Positions 46,099 through 55,763 are shown, numbered from the stretch's first letter. The stretch is 64,000 bases of DNA from Micromonospora phaseoli (GCF_900109115.1 NZ_FNYV01000001.1:62001-126000), one strand, 5' to 3'. Translations and numbers: made by a program. Notes: generated by a model from the letters alone, not told the origin.

Positions 46099-46177
46099 TC
46101 AACTCCGTTTCGCCGGGATGGGGGTATCGCCGCGGTCGCAACCGCGCCAGTCCGGCGGAACGGAGTCGATCAACCGG
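46099..46177 (-). other. Fragment encoding LIDSVPPDWRG...GDTPIP, copy A
   Basis: On the minus strand this region reads LIDSVPPDWRGCDRGDTPIP then AKRS and a stop. Nucleotides 46113-46175 match 49256-49317 with mostly synonymous differences, so it is a remnant of a protein-coding family that is not recognised here. Confidence 0.5.
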
Positions 46178-46204
46178 CCCGCCCAGCCGGCACCCACCGG
46201 CGCA

Positions 46205-46284
46205 TCAGCGGGAAACCTTGGTGGTCTCCACGAAGGCGGTCCAGGCGGTGGGGTGAAGGCGAGGGTCGGGCCGTGCGGGTTCAT
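46205..46284 (-). pseudogene. DUF397 C-terminal remnant B (frameshifted)
   Basis: The minus strand begins NPHGPTLAFTP and, after a one-base deletion in the C-run, continues TAWTAFVETTKVSR and a stop. It is a second copy of the same domain end as remnant A. The 630-bp stretch 45929-46559 thus holds mainly decayed gene ends and no confident intact gene. Confidence 0.6.
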
Positions 46285-46325
46285 GCCTGACTGACACCGT
46301 CGCCGAAGCCGCGCCGGCCGACCCG

Positions 46326-46523
46326 GTGGTGCCGATCCCGGTGCCCGGCTCCGGGCCGCGTGACCCGGTCGCCGACCCCGAGCCGGCGCTGCTGCGGCTG
46401 GCCGCCCGGTACGCCGGGCAGACCCTGACGGTCCGCTTCACCCGCACTGGCTGCACCGTCCACCGGCACGACGACGACGGCGTACGGCTCCTCGCCGAAG
46501 TCCCCGACCTACGCTTGACGTAA
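46326..46523 (+). CDS. Small hypothetical protein (doubtful)
   Basis: 65 aa from a GTG at 46326 without a good ribosome site: Pro-rich start, then ALLRLAARYAGQTLTVRF and CTVHRHDDDGVRLLAEV. It may be the end of a truncated gene. It stops 37 bp before the AraC regulator. No family recognised. Confidence 0.25.
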   Translation: MVPIPVPGSGPRDPVADPEPALLRLAARYAGQTLTVRFTRTGCTVHRHDDDGVRLLAEVPDLRLT

Positions 46524-46559
46524 CCTCTGGGGTGGGCAAGCCGCTCGGAGGAGGGCCAG

Positions 46560-46964
46560 GTGAGCAGGGCCGTCGAGGAGACGAACCGGGCGATGCTGCG
46601 GGCCCGGGACGCGATGGACCGGGCGTACGCGCAGCCGCTCGACACCCCGACGCTGGCGAAGATCGCGCACGTCTCCGAGGCGCACTTCATCCGGACCTTC
46701 CGGGCGACCTTCGGTGAGACACCGCACCGCTACCTGCAACGCCGTCGGGTGGAGCGGGCCATGTACCTGCTGCTGCACACCGACCAGGACGTGACCCAGG
46801 TCTGCTACGCCGTCGGGTTCGGCAGCCTCGGCACGTTCAGTCGCACCTTCCGGCAGATCGTCGGCGCGTCGCCCACCGACTACCGCAAGCGGCGGACGAT
46901 GCCCGCCGCGCCGGTGCCGAGCTGCTTCACCAAAGCCTGGACCCGACCCAGCAGTTTTGGATAA
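46560..46964 (+). CDS. AraC-family regulator, DNA-binding domain only
   Basis: 134 aa from a GTG at 46560 with GGAGGAGGG just upstream. Two helix-turn-helix units are present: TPTLAKIAHVSEAHFIRTFR with GETPHRYLQRRRVERAMYLL, and DVTQVCYAVGFGSLGTFSRT with GASPTDYRK. There is no separate effector domain. It is followed 35 bp later by a VOC protein, a common actinobacterial pair in which the regulator controls its neighbour. Confidence 0.88.
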   Translation: MSRAVEETNRAMLRARDAMDRAYAQPLDTPTLAKIAHVSEAHFIRTFRATFGETPHRYLQRRRVERAMYLLLHTDQDVTQVCYAVGFGSLGTFSRTFRQIVGASPTDYRKRRTMPAAPVPSCFTKAWTRPSSFG

Positions 46965-46999
46965 GCAGCAGGTCACGGCGCTGCACTAGCGTTCCGGGC

Positions 47000-47419
47000 A
47001 TGACAATGAACGCGATCAGCCGCTCGCAGATCTACGTCCTCGACCAGGACGAGGCGCTCGACTTCTACATCGGCAAACTCGGCCTGGAACTCAACACCGA
47101 CCAGGATCTCGGCTTCATGCGCTGGCTCACGGTCAACGTGCCCGGCGACCGCGAGCGCGAAATCCTGCTGGAGAAGCCCGGCCCGCCCAACCTGGACCCG
47201 GTCACCGCCGAGCAGGTACGCGAACTGCTCACCAAGGGCGCCGCGGGTGGCTTCCTCTTCATGACCACCGACGACGCCCACAAGACGTACGAGGAGTTGG
47301 TCGCCAAGGGTGTCGACATCACCGACGAGCCGATGGAGCGGCCGTACGGGATCGACTTCGGCATCCGCGACCCGTTCGGCAACAGGATCCGGATCGGGCA
47401 GATGTTCGAGCGCCCCTGA
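47000..47419 (+). CDS. VOC-family (glyoxalase-like) protein
   Basis: 139 aa. ISRSQIYVLDQDEALDFYIGKLGLEL opens the first VOC module, and DDAHKTYEELVAKGVDIT with DFGIRDPFGNRIRIGQ forms the second; the conserved glutamate positions are only partly kept. Likely binds or converts a small molecule. Downstream of the AraC-type regulator and probably co-transcribed with it. Confidence 0.85.
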   Translation: MTMNAISRSQIYVLDQDEALDFYIGKLGLELNTDQDLGFMRWLTVNVPGDREREILLEKPGPPNLDPVTAEQVRELLTKGAAGGFLFMTTDDAHKTYEELVAKGVDITDEPMERPYGIDFGIRDPFGNRIRIGQMFERP

Positions 47420-47430
47420 GGGATCGGCAC

Positions 47431-47459
47431 GTCGGGCGAGGCGGTCAGCCTCGCCCGAC
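47431..47459. terminator. Hairpin between converging VOC and nuclease-like genes
   Basis: Perfect 12-bp arms GTCGGGCGAGGC (47431-47442) and its complement (47448-47459) with a 5-nt loop, 11 bp after the VOC stop. Suitable as a bidirectional terminator. Confidence 0.65.
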
Positions 47460-47505
47460 TCATGATCCAGCCCGCTTTCGCGGCGGCGCGGCCAGCGCCC
47501 CGCGG

Positions 47506-48750
47506 CTATCTCCGCAGATCGAGCCAGACCAGCCGGTGGTCGGAGGTGGGGAAGCCGCCCGGCAACGCCGGGTCGTAGTCGCCGACCAGCCGGAACAGCG
47601 GGTCACCCGGCACCGGCCAGAAGATCCCGGTGGAGCGGACCGGCAGGCCCCGGCTGGGCAGCACGTAGTCGACCCGCACGTTGCCCGGGCTGGTGTCGGC
47701 GAAGTCGGCGGTGTCGAAGCGAGGATCGCCGCGGTGGTCGAGGTTCGCGCCGCCCTGCCGCTGGGCCGCGGCGGTACCGCCCGCGCTGGCCGGCACGACC
47801 CGGTCGTTGACCCGAGGGCTCTCCAGCAGCTGCTGGGCGGCGCCGGGCACGCTGTCACCGTCGTACGGGTCGGCGTTCAGGTCGCCGGCGACCACGAAGG
47901 CCGCGCCGGGCCGCAGCCCGCCGCGCCGTCCGGCGTCGTCGTAGATGTAGCCGGCCCGGCCGGGGGAGACGTAGTCGGCCCAGAAGCGGATCTCGTCGTG
48001 GTTGCGGCGACCGTTGCGGTCCTCCGGGCCGTCGAAGACCGGCGGCGTCGGGTGGCTGGCCAGCAGGTGCACCGTCCGGCCGGGCAGCCGGACCGGCAGG
48101 TCCCAGTGGCTCTTGGAGGACAGCCGCAGGTCGGCCAACTCCTCGGCGGAGTACCAGTCGGCCGGCGCAGCGGTGGCCGGGTCATCGGGCAGCAGCGCCC
48201 CGGGCATGTCCTGCCAGCGGAACAGTTGGAAGGTGCGGACCCTGGCCAGGTCGATCGGGTACATCGAGTAGACCGCCATGCCGTACTGGCCGGGGAAGAG
48301 GCCGAATCCGTACGCGTCATCCGGGCCACCGACGACCCCGTCGTTGTTGAGATCGTGGCCGGAGGGCACGCCGGTGTTCGACGGGGCCGCATAACGGTAC
48401 GGATAGCGGATGCCCCGGGTGCCGTTGCGCGGCACGGAGAGATAGTTGTCCTGGAAGAGCGCCAGCGCCCGGCCACCCGGGTCGTGGTCGAACTCGTTGA
48501 CCAGCAGCACGTCCGGGCGTACCCGCTGGATCACCTCGGCGACGTTGCCGGCCTGGGCGTTGTCCCGCCGGGACAGGTCGGCGACCAGCCCACCGGCGGT
48601 GCCCCGGTTCAGTGAGGCGTTGAAGGTCGCCACCCGCACCGTGTCGGGTCGCTGCCCGCCGGCACCGGCCGGGGCGGCCGCTGTCATCGTCGCCGTCGTG
48701 GCGAGCAGCGCCGCCGTGAGCCCGGCGAGGACCGTCCGCATCGTACCCAT
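47506..48750 (-). CDS. Secreted endonuclease/exonuclease/phosphatase family protein
   Basis: 414 aa from the ATG at 48750, with GGGAGG upstream (an earlier ATG at 48768 lies before that site). A signal peptide is followed by the EEP fold: VRVATFNASLNRG, DVLLVNEFDHD, VHLLASHPTPPVF, FVVAGDLNADPYDGDS, VRVDYVLPSRGL and the terminal SDHRLVWLDLR. These supply the metal-binding Glu and Asp and the catalytic His. An LNNDGVVGGPDDAYG insert resembles a calcium-binding/dockerin-like loop. Likely an extracellular nuclease or phosphodiesterase; substrate unknown. Confidence 0.88.
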   Translation of the reverse strand: MGTMRTVLAGLTAALLATTATMTAAAPAGAGGQRPDTVRVATFNASLNRGTAGGLVADLSRRDNAQAGNVAEVIQRVRPDVLLVNEFDHDPGGRALALFQDNYLSVPRNGTRGIRYPYRYAAPSNTGVPSGHDLNNDGVVGGPDDAYGFGLFPGQYGMAVYSMYPIDLARVRTFQLFRWQDMPGALLPDDPATAAPADWYSAEELADLRLSSKSHWDLPVRLPGRTVHLLASHPTPPVFDGPEDRNGRRNHDEIRFWADYVSPGRAGYIYDDAGRRGGLRPGAAFVVAGDLNADPYDGDSVPGAAQQLLESPRVNDRVVPASAGGTAAAQRQGGANLDHRGDPRFDTADFADTSPGNVRVDYVLPSRGLPVRSTGIFWPVPGDPLFRLVGDYDPALPGGFPTSDHRLVWLDLRR

Positions 48751-48764
48751 CGACACCCTCCCGA

Positions 48765-49115
48765 TCATCGATCGACCAGCGCCACGTTACCGGGGCCGGC
48801 ATGGCGGCCGGGTGAACCCTGGTCGACAGGTTCCCTGCTCGTCGTCGGTGCGTCGCCCCGCGTTGGCAGAAAGACGTGCATCGACATGATGAGCTGTTCG
48901 GCGGCTTCGGCGTTGATCTCCGGGCCGCCGTCAGCGAGCCCGGCGGGCAGTTCACCGACGAACGCGATGACCTCTGGACGGCCGGCGGTCTCGCCGAAGC
49001 GGCGATCGACGGCGAGGAAGAAGACCGCCGCGAGGAAGCGCGGGAGCCCGTCCCAACCTTCGGCGTCAAGTCGGGCCTCGACCGCGTCGTTTGCGGCATG
49101 GTCGCCACGAACCAT
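48765..49115 (-). CDS. Hypothetical protein
   Basis: 116 aa from an ATG at 49115. The core AVEARLDAEGWDGLPRFLAAVFFLAVDRRFG and VIAFVGELPAGLADGGPEINAEAAEQLI looks like a genuine compact helical protein. The C-terminal 40 residues are less ordered. No family recognised. It lies just upstream of the nuclease-like gene on the same strand. Confidence 0.5.
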   Translation of the reverse strand: MVRGDHAANDAVEARLDAEGWDGLPRFLAAVFFLAVDRRFGETAGRPEVIAFVGELPAGLADGGPEINAEAAEQLIMSMHVFLPTRGDAPTTSREPVDQGSPGRHAGPGNVALVDR

Positions 49116-49177
49116 CGTGCGGGCGGTCGATGGTGGCGTCGTCGGACGGACACTATCGGAGGTGAGTGCGACTCGTA

Positions 49178-49205
49178 GGCCGCTGACTACAGGTAGTCAG
49201 CGGCC
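49178..49205. repeat. 28-bp near-perfect palindrome
   Basis: Arms GGCCGCTGACTAC (49178-49190) and GTAGTCAGCGGCC (49193-49205) are exact complements separated by AG. It covers the stop codon of the minus-strand VPP fragment. It could be a terminator, a protein-binding site or a transposon scar. Confidence 0.7.
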
Positions 49206-49320
49206 GTCCGCTCCACAGTCCAAGAGGTGATCAGCGCTCCTGAACGCCAGGACGGCGGGATGGGGGTATCACCAAGCAGAGGACCCCGCCACTTCGGCGG
49301 AACGGAATCGATCAACCCTT
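49187..49320 (-). other. Fragment encoding LIDSVPPKWRG...GDTPIP, copy B, downstream of ilvD
   Basis: The minus strand reads GLIDSVPPKWRGPLLGDTPIP, then PSWRSGALITSW and ERTAADYL before a stop at 49187-49189. It is in the same frame as ilvD, directly after the ilvD stop, with no start codon of its own. It matches 46113-46175. Confidence 0.5.
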
Positions 49321-49342
49321 CCGAAGGTGGTCCCTCACCGGA

Positions 49343-51190
49343 TCACTCCGGGACACGGCGGTAGGCGCCGTCGCTGGCCGAGGTGGCCATCGAGGCGTAC
49401 GCGCGCAGTGCGGCGGAGACCGGACGCTGCCGGTCGACCGGGGTGTAGGGGCGGTCCCGCTTCTCCTGCGCGACCCGGCGGGCGTCCAGCACGTCGGCCG
49501 GCACGTTCAGCTCGATGGAGCGCGCCGGAATGTCGATGACGATCTCGTCGCCGGGCTCGACCAGCGCGATCAGCCCACCGGAGGCGGCCTCGGGGGAGAC
49601 GTGCCCGATGGACAGCCCGGAGGTGCCGCCGGAGAACCGGCCGTCGGTGAGCAGCGCGCAGGCCCGGCCCAGCCCTCGGCCCTTGAGGAACGAGGTGGGG
49701 TAGAGCATCTCCTGCATGCCCGGGCCGCCCTTCGGGCCCTCGTAGCGGATCACCACCACGTCCCCGGCGACGATCTCCTTGGCCAGGATGGCGGTCACGG
49801 CGTCGTCCTGCGACTCGTAGACCTTCGCCGGGCCGCGGAAGGTCAGGCACTCCTCGGGTACTCCGGCGGTCTTCACCACGCAGCCGTCCGGCGCGAGGTT
49901 GCCGTGCAGGATGGCCAGCCCACCGTCGGCGGTGTACGCGTGCTCGCCGTCCCGGATGCAGCCACCGGCCGCGTCGGTGTCCAGCGACGACCAGCGGTTG
50001 GTGGTGGAGAACGGCTCGACGGTACGCACCCCGCCCGGCGCGGCGTGGAACAACTCGATCGCCTCGGCGGTGGCCGAGCCGCCGCGCACGTCCCAGTCGG
50101 CCAGCCAGCGCTCCAGCGAGGGGGAGTGCACCGCGCGCACGTCCCGGTGCAGCAGGCCGGCGCGGTCCAGTTCGCCGAGGATGGCCGGGATGCCGCCGGC
50201 CCGGTGCACGTCCTCCATGTGGTACTGCGGGGAGTTCGGGGCGACCTTGGCCAGGCACGGCACCCGGCGGGAGATGGCGTCGATGTCGGCGACCGTGAAG
50301 TCCAGCTCGGCCTCGCGGGCGGCGGCCAGCAGGTGCAGGATCGTGTTCGTCGACCCGCCCATCGCCACATCCAGGGCGACGGCGTTCTCGAACGCGGCCC
50401 GGGACGCCAACGCCCGCGGCAGCACCGAGGCGTCGTCGCCGTCGTACCACCGCTTGGCGATCTCCACGACGGTGCTGCCGGCCTCGACGAAGAGCGACCG
50501 CCGCGCGGCGTGGGTGGCCAGCGTCGAACCGTTGCCCGGCAGCGCCAGCCCGATCGCCTCGGTGAGGCAGTTCATCGAGTTCGCGGTGAACATGCCCGAG
50601 CAGGAGCCGCAGGTGGGGCAGGCGGACCGCTCGATCGCGCCGAGCTGGTCGTCGGTGACCGCCTCGTTCGAGGAAGCGATCATCGCGTCGATCAGGTCGA
50701 TCTTGCTGTGCACGATCCCCTCGATCGCCACCGTCTTGCCGGCCTCCATCGGCCCACCGGAGACGAACACGGTCGGGATGTTCAGTCGCAGCGCGGCCAG
50801 CAGCATCCCCGGCGTGATCTTGTCGCAGTTGGAGATGCAGACCAGGGCGTCCGCGCAGTGCGCGTTGACCATGTACTCCACCGCGTCGGCGATCAGCTCC
50901 CGGCTGGGCAGGGAGTAGAGCATGCCGCCGTGGCCCATGGCGATGCCGTCGTCGACCGCGATCGTGTTGAACTCCCGGCCCACCCCGCCGGCGGCGGCCA
51001 CCGCGTCGGCGACCAGGCCACCCATGTCCTTGAGATGTACGTGGCCCGGCACGAACTGGGTGAAACTGTTCGCGATGGCGACGATCGGCTTGCCGAAATC
51101 GTCGTCGGTCATCCCGGTGGCCCGCCAGAGGGCCCGGGCGCCGGCCATCGTCCGACCGTGCGTGGAGGTCTTCGACCGCAGCTCAGGCAT
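49343..51190 (-). CDS. ilvD: Dihydroxy-acid dehydratase
   Basis: 615 aa from the ATG at 51190, giving the standard [20 protein letters not shown]; the frame stays open far upstream but that part is not IlvD. It converts 2,3-dihydroxy-isovalerate and -methylvalerate to the 2-oxoacids of valine, leucine and isoleucine synthesis. Fe-S ligands are in [12 protein letters not shown] and [31 protein letters not shown] is near the C-terminus. The GGAGG before the start is only one base from the ATG. It is transcribed away from the rest of the ilv cluster. Confidence 0.95.
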   Translation of the reverse strand: MPELRSKTSTHGRTMAGARALWRATGMTDDDFGKPIVAIANSFTQFVPGHVHLKDMGGLVADAVAAAGGVGREFNTIAVDDGIAMGHGGMLYSLPSRELIADAVEYMVNAHCADALVCISNCDKITPGMLLAALRLNIPTVFVSGGPMEAGKTVAIEGIVHSKIDLIDAMIASSNEAVTDDQLGAIERSACPTCGSCSGMFTANSMNCLTEAIGLALPGNGSTLATHAARRSLFVEAGSTVVEIAKRWYDGDDASVLPRALASRAAFENAVALDVAMGGSTNTILHLLAAAREAELDFTVADIDAISRRVPCLAKVAPNSPQYHMEDVHRAGGIPAILGELDRAGLLHRDVRAVHSPSLERWLADWDVRGGSATAEAIELFHAAPGGVRTVEPFSTTNRWSSLDTDAAGGCIRDGEHAYTADGGLAILHGNLAPDGCVVKTAGVPEECLTFRGPAKVYESQDDAVTAILAKEIVAGDVVVIRYEGPKGGPGMQEMLYPTSFLKGRGLGRACALLTDGRFSGGTSGLSIGHVSPEAASGGLIALVEPGDEIVIDIPARSIELNVPADVLDARRVAQEKRDRPYTPVDRQRPVSAALRAYASMATSASDGAYRRVPE

Positions 51191-51298
51191 GCCTCCAGTC
51201 TGGCACCGTCGACCGGGCAGCGGACAGGCGCACGCACCGTGTCCCAACAGATGCACACCAGATCCCCACGTCGGGCATCGATCCGGCAGAGTTGAGGG

Positions 51299-53659
51299 GT
51301 GCACACACCCCCGGCCATGATCGGCGTTGCGGTGCTGAGCGCGCTGATCGCCCTCACGGCCGGCGTGCTGCTGGCCGCCGCCGTCCGCCGCCGGACCGCA
51401 GCCCACCGCCAGGCGTACGCGGTGCTGGCCGTGGCCGGTGCCGTCGCGCTGGTGACCATGCTGGCCGGGGTGGCCGTCGCGGTGAGCGCGAACGCGCACT
51501 GGGCACACGAGCAGCAGCAGCGCACCGGGTGGGCCACCCTGATCTCGCTCGGTACGGCGACCAGCGGCCTGCTCTTCTGCTTCGGTCTGCTCCGCCTGCC
51601 CGGGGTGACCGGCTCGGTGCCCTCGGCCGCGCGGCTCGCCCTCGACGGGGTGATCGTGGGCACGGCGCTCTGGTTCGTCGGCTGGGTGCTGGTCTCCGAG
51701 CCGACCCGGCTGCTCGGGGACGCGACCCCGACGGCCTGCCCGTCGATCCTGCTCGCCTCGGTCAGCGCGGCGTTGAGCGCCGGCCTCTCCGCCATCCTGG
51801 TCCTTCGCGCTCCCGCGCCCCGACGTTGTCTCGCCGTGCTGGGCTTCGGGATCACCGCCTCGTCGTTCGGCGGGCTGGGTGTCGCGGCGGGGCTCTGCCA
51901 GGCCGGGCCGGGCCTGGTGATGGCCGGCGCGGCGGTGCTCGCCGTGGGGCTGCTGGTAGCCGCGGTGGCGGCCTACCGGATCGACCCGCCGGGCCAGCTC
52001 GCCATCGACGTGATCCGGCGTGACGGCGAGTACGCCTTCGTGCCGATGGTCGCGCTGGTCGCCTCGGCGATGTATCACCTCCTGCAGGACGGCCGCTTCG
52101 ACGGGCTGGCCATCGCCGCCGGCAGCGTCGAAGGGTTCGCCCTGGTGGCCCGGCAGTACCTCACCCTGCACGACGTCCGGGCGTACGCCCGGCGGTTGTC
52201 CGAGCGGGAGTCGCACTTCCGCCAGCTCGCGCACACCGACGCGCTCACCGGCCTGGCCAACCGGCGTGGGCTGCTACAGGCGCTGCATCAGTGCGCCGAG
52301 GCCCGGGTGCCCTGTGTCCTGCTCGGCCTGGACCTCGACGGCTTCAAGAACGTCAACGACATGCGCGGCCACGACGTGGGTGACGCGGTGCTGGCCGAGG
52401 TGGGCCAGCGGTTGCGGGGCAACCTGCGCCCCGGCGACCTCGCCGCCCGTCTCGGCGGCGACGAGTTCGCGGTGCTCATGCACGGTGGTCCGGCCGAGGC
52501 CGGGGTGGTCGCCGAGCGGCTGCTGCGAGTGCTCGGCGGCTCCTACGGGCAGCCCGAAGCACCGGTTTTCCTCTCGGTCAGCATCGGTCTCGCCGGCTGG
52601 GCGGACGAACCGGATGTCGAGCTGTTGCAGCGCCACGCGGATCTCGCGCTGCGCTACGCCAAGCAGCGCGGCAAGAACCGGATCGAGCGGTACGACGGCG
52701 CGTACGACCAGTTGCTGCGCCGGCGCACCACGCTGGAGCACGAACTGCGCGGCGCGATCGAGCGCGACGAACTGCGGCTGGTCTTCCAGCCGGTGGCCTC
52801 GCTGCCGTCGGTGCGCCCGGTCGGCGCGGAGGCCCTGCTGCGCTGGCGCCATCCCGAGCTGGGCAACGTCCGCCCGGACGAGTTCATCCCCCTCGCCGAG
52901 GAGTGCGGGATGATCGCCAAACTCGGTGCCTGGGTGCTGCACCAGGCCTGCTACCAGCTGTCCCGTTGGCTGGCCGAGGGGCACGACGTCTGGGTCTCGG
53001 TGAACGTGTCCCCGCGTGAGCTGCACGCCCCCGAGTACGTGGTGCAGGTCGCCGAGGCGCTGCGCGCTCACCACGTCCCGCCGCAGCGACTGGTGCTGGA
53101 GGTCACCGAGCACGCCGTCGCCACCGACCTCGACGAGCTGATCCGCCGGCTGACCGCGCTGCGGCTGACCGGTGTGCGGATCGCGCTGGACGATTTCGGC
53201 GCCGGCTACTCCTCGCTGGGGCAACTCCGTCGCCTTCCGATCGACATCCTCAAGATCGACCATGGTCTGGTGGCGGAGCACGAGCCGGTCCGGCCGGTCG
53301 GGCGCGACGGCCCGGCCTTCGCCCCGATGGTCGACATCGTCATGCGGCTGGGCCACCAGTTCGGCCTGGAGGTCATCGCCGAGGGGGTCACCACACCGAC
53401 CGAGTTGGCCGCGGTGGTGGCCGCGGGCTGCCGGTTCGGGCAGGGCGCGTTGTTCGGGTGGGGCGTACCGGCCGAGCACCTGGAGGCGATGCTGGACGCG
53501 GCGACGTCTCCCGGTGCCCGCCCGGCCCGTCCCGCACCCTCGGACGCCACGCCGGTCCGTCCCCTCCGGCCGCCCGCCCCGCGCCTGGGCGAGGGCCTCT
53601 CCGGGCACGTCAGCCCGGGTACGGCGGGTCTGCCGGTAGGCGACACACCACGTCCGTGA
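51299..53659 (+). CDS. Membrane GGDEF-EAL cyclic-di-GMP protein (3), all motifs intact
   Basis: 786 aa from a GTG at 51299 (ATG at 51317 possible). About eight helices occupy residues 8-275. The GGDEF domain has [11 protein letters not shown] (Gly386-Phe390) and a proper I-site RPGD five residues before it. The EAL domain has EALLRW (Glu511), [33 protein letters not shown] and [10 protein letters not shown] Pro/Arg-rich tail of about 50 residues ends the protein. Unlike the other two members in this window, cyclase, feedback inhibition and phosphodiesterase all look possible. It is divergent from ilvD. Confidence 0.92.
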   Translation: MHTPPAMIGVAVLSALIALTAGVLLAAAVRRRTAAHRQAYAVLAVAGAVALVTMLAGVAVAVSANAHWAHEQQQRTGWATLISLGTATSGLLFCFGLLRLPGVTGSVPSAARLALDGVIVGTALWFVGWVLVSEPTRLLGDATPTACPSILLASVSAALSAGLSAILVLRAPAPRRCLAVLGFGITASSFGGLGVAAGLCQAGPGLVMAGAAVLAVGLLVAAVAAYRIDPPGQLAIDVIRRDGEYAFVPMVALVASAMYHLLQDGRFDGLAIAAGSVEGFALVARQYLTLHDVRAYARRLSERESHFRQLAHTDALTGLANRRGLLQALHQCAEARVPCVLLGLDLDGFKNVNDMRGHDVGDAVLAEVGQRLRGNLRPGDLAARLGGDEFAVLMHGGPAEAGVVAERLLRVLGGSYGQPEAPVFLSVSIGLAGWADEPDVELLQRHADLALRYAKQRGKNRIERYDGAYDQLLRRRTTLEHELRGAIERDELRLVFQPVASLPSVRPVGAEALLRWRHPELGNVRPDEFIPLAEECGMIAKLGAWVLHQACYQLSRWLAEGHDVWVSVNVSPRELHAPEYVVQVAEALRAHHVPPQRLVLEVTEHAVATDLDELIRRLTALRLTGVRIALDDFGAGYSSLGQLRRLPIDILKIDHGLVAEHEPVRPVGRDGPAFAPMVDIVMRLGHQFGLEVIAEGVTTPTELAAVVAAGCRFGQGALFGWGVPAEHLEAMLDAATSPGARPARPAPSDATPVRPLRPPAPRLGEGLSGHVSPGTAGLPVGDTPRP

Positions 53660-53677
53660 ACCAAAATGTGGGATCAG

Positions 53678-53706
53678 TTGACTCATCGCGTGAGATGCGT
53701 CAGGCT
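53678..53706 (+). promoter_or_regulatory. Possible ilvB promoter
   Basis: TTGACT (53678-53683) is followed after 17 bp by a weak -10 (CAGGCT). Transcription would start close to the leader-peptide ATG at 53713, suggesting a leaderless leader mRNA. Confidence 0.35.
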
Positions 53707-53712
53707 GAGCCC

Positions 53713-53748
53713 ATGTCGTCGTACCGGTCGCTGCGAGTACTTACCTGA
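53713..53748 (+). CDS. ilvB leader peptide [11 protein letters not shown]
   Basis: An 11-codon open frame with Leu, Val and Leu codons (CTG, GTA, CTT) just before its stop, followed at once by two hairpins. Ribosome stalling at these codons when branched-chain amino acids are short is the standard attenuation signal. The peptide has no other expected function. Confidence 0.75.
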   Translation: MSSYRSLRVLT

Positions 53749-53807
53749 GCGCACTCTCCCTGACTGAGAGTGCGCTGGCCCCGTGCATCTGGCACGAGGG
53801 CCTTTTT
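53749..53807 (+). promoter_or_regulatory. ilvB transcription attenuator
   Basis: Hairpin 1: perfect 10-bp arms GCGCACTCTC (53749-53758) and GAGAGTGCGC (53766-53775). Hairpin 2: 53777-53786 pairs with 53792-53802 (GGCCCCGTGC with GCACGAGGGCC, one bulged A) and is followed by TTTTT (53803-53807), a true intrinsic terminator. Position right after the leader peptide and before ilvB fits attenuation control of ilvBNC. Confidence 0.8.
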
Positions 53808-53894
53808 CTTGCCGTCGAACCCATCGGACGCCGGCCCCGGCCCGCGTTCCACAGTGTGAGTAGCCCCACCCACTCCAGCCGAAGGCCAACCGCC

Positions 53895-55763
53895 ATGACG
53901 AGACCCACGCCCGAGACACTCGCCAACACCGCCCGGCGGGCCCGCACCGCCGCCGAGTCCGCCAGCGACGTCGACCACGCCGCCGCCACGTCGGCTGTCG
54001 GAGCGGTACGCCCCGCGCAGGCCCAGGTCTCCGGTGCCGGCTCGCTGGTGCGCTCCCTGGAGGCGCTCGGCGTCGACGTCGTCTTCGGCATCCCGGGTGG
54101 CGCCATCCTGCCGGCGTACGACCCGCTCTACGACTCGACCGTCCGGCACATCCTGGTCCGACACGAGCAGGGTGCCGGCCACGCCGCCACCGGCTACGCC
54201 CAGGCCACCGGAAGGGTCGGGGTGTGCATCGCCACCTCCGGTCCGGGGGCGACGAACCTGGTCACCCCGATCGCCGACGCGTACATGGACTCGGTGCCGC
54301 TGGTGGCCATCACCGGCCAGGTGGCCCGCCCGTCGATCGGGACGGACGCCTTCCAGGAGGCGGACATCCAGGGCATCACGCTGCCGATCACCAAGCACAA
54401 CTTCCTCGTGCAGGAGGCCAGCGAGATCCCCCGGGTGCTGGCCGAGGCGTTCCACCTGGCGTCGACCGGACGGCCCGGCCCGGTCCTGGTGGACATCCCC
54501 AAGGACGTCCTCCAGGCACCGACCACCTTCGCCTGGCCGCCCACCCTGGACCTGCCCGGTTACCGGCCCACCCTGCACCCGCACGGCAAGCAGATCCGGG
54601 AGGCGGCGCGGCTGATGAGCAACGCCCGCCGGCCGGTGCTCTACGTCGGCGGCGGCGTGCTCAAGGCCGGGGCCACCGAGGGGCTGCGCCGGTTGGCCGA
54701 GCTGACCGGCATCCCGGTGGTCACCACGCTGATGGCGTTGGGGGCGTTCCCCGACTCGCACCGGCAGCACCTGGGCATGCCCGGCATGCACGGCACGGTC
54801 GCCGCGGTGTACGGGCTGCAGAAGGCCGACCTGATCGTGGCGCTCGGCGCCCGCTTCGACGACCGGGTTACCGGCAAGCTGGACTCCTTCGCCCCGGACG
54901 CCACGGTGGTGCACGCCGACATCGATCCGGCCGAGATCGGCAAGAACCGGCACGCGGACGTGCCGATCGTCGGCGACGCCCGGCACGTCATCGACGAGCT
55001 GTTGGCGGCGGTCACCGTCGAGCGGGCCGCGGGGCGCACCACCGACCTCGTGGACTGGTGGGCGCAGCTGGACGACCTGCGCGAGCGCTACCCGCTGGGC
55101 TACGAGGAGCCGTCCGACGGCACGCTCTCCCCGCAGTACGTGATCAAGCGGCTGGGGGAGATCGCCGGACCGGACGCGATCTACGTGGCCGGCGTGGGCC
55201 AGCACCAGATGTGGGCCTCCCAGTTCATCTCGTACGAGAAGCCGCAGACCTGGCTGAACTCCGGCGGCCTGGGCACCATGGGCTACGCGGTGCCGGCGGC
55301 GATGGGCGCCAAGGTGGGTCGGCCCGACACGGTGGTCTGGGCCGTCGACGGCGACGGCTGTTTCCAGATGACCAACCAGGAGCTGGCCACCTGCGCGCTG
55401 GAGGGCATCCCGGTCAAGATCGCTGTGATCAACAACGGCAATCTCGGCATGGTCCGGCAGTGGCAGACGCTGTTCTACAACGAGCGCTACTCCAACACGG
55501 AGCTGGGCACCCACAAGCACCGCATCCCGGACTTCGTCAAGCTCGCCGAGGCGCTCGGCTGCGTGGGGCTGCGCTGCGAGACGGCTGAGGACGTGGACCG
55601 GACCATCGAGGCGGCGATGTCCATCAACGACGCACCGGTGGTCATCGACTTCGTGGTCGGCAAGGACGCGATGGTCTGGCCGATGGTCGCCGCCGGCACC
55701 AGCAACGACGAGATCATGTTCGCCCGCGGCGTCCGCCCGGCCTTCGACGAGGACGATATCTAA
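53895..55763 (+). CDS. ilvB: Acetolactate synthase large (catalytic) subunit
   Basis: 622 aa from the ATG at 53895 with GAAGG at 53881-53885. The ThDP- and FAD-dependent enzyme makes acetolactate and acetohydroxybutyrate. The catalytic Glu is in [16 protein letters not shown]; the ThDP motif is [16 protein letters not shown] through [13 protein letters not shown]. An N-terminal ~45-residue extension (Ala/Arg-rich) precedes the conserved [23 protein letters not shown]. It is first in the ilvB-ilvN-ilvC unit and is controlled by the attenuator upstream. Confidence 0.96.
   Translation: MTRPTPETLANTARRARTAAESASDVDHAAATSAVGAVRPAQAQVSGAGSLVRSLEALGVDVVFGIPGGAILPAYDPLYDSTVRHILVRHEQGAGHAATGYAQATGRVGVCIATSGPGATNLVTPIADAYMDSVPLVAITGQVARPSIGTDAFQEADIQGITLPITKHNFLVQEASEIPRVLAEAFHLASTGRPGPVLVDIPKDVLQAPTTFAWPPTLDLPGYRPTLHPHGKQIREAARLMSNARRPVLYVGGGVLKAGATEGLRRLAELTGIPVVTTLMALGAFPDSHRQHLGMPGMHGTVAAVYGLQKADLIVALGARFDDRVTGKLDSFAPDATVVHADIDPAEIGKNRHADVPIVGDARHVIDELLAAVTVERAAGRTTDLVDWWAQLDDLRERYPLGYEEPSDGTLSPQYVIKRLGEIAGPDAIYVAGVGQHQMWASQFISYEKPQTWLNSGGLGTMGYAVPAAMGAKVGRPDTVVWAVDGDGCFQMTNQELATCALEGIPVKIAVINNGNLGMVRQWQTLFYNERYSNTELGTHKHRIPDFVKLAEALGCVGLRCETAEDVDRTIEAAMSINDAPVVIDFVVGKDAMVWPMVAAGTSNDEIMFARGVRPAFDEDDI

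Noticed and set aside
48876..49178. Plus-strand 100-codon frame
   Set aside because: Shadow of the minus-strand hypothetical protein; no ribosome site and low-quality composition.
51191..52234. Upstream extension of the ilvD frame
   Set aside because: It is antisense to a GGDEF-EAL gene, and IlvD proteins begin at MPELRSKTS.
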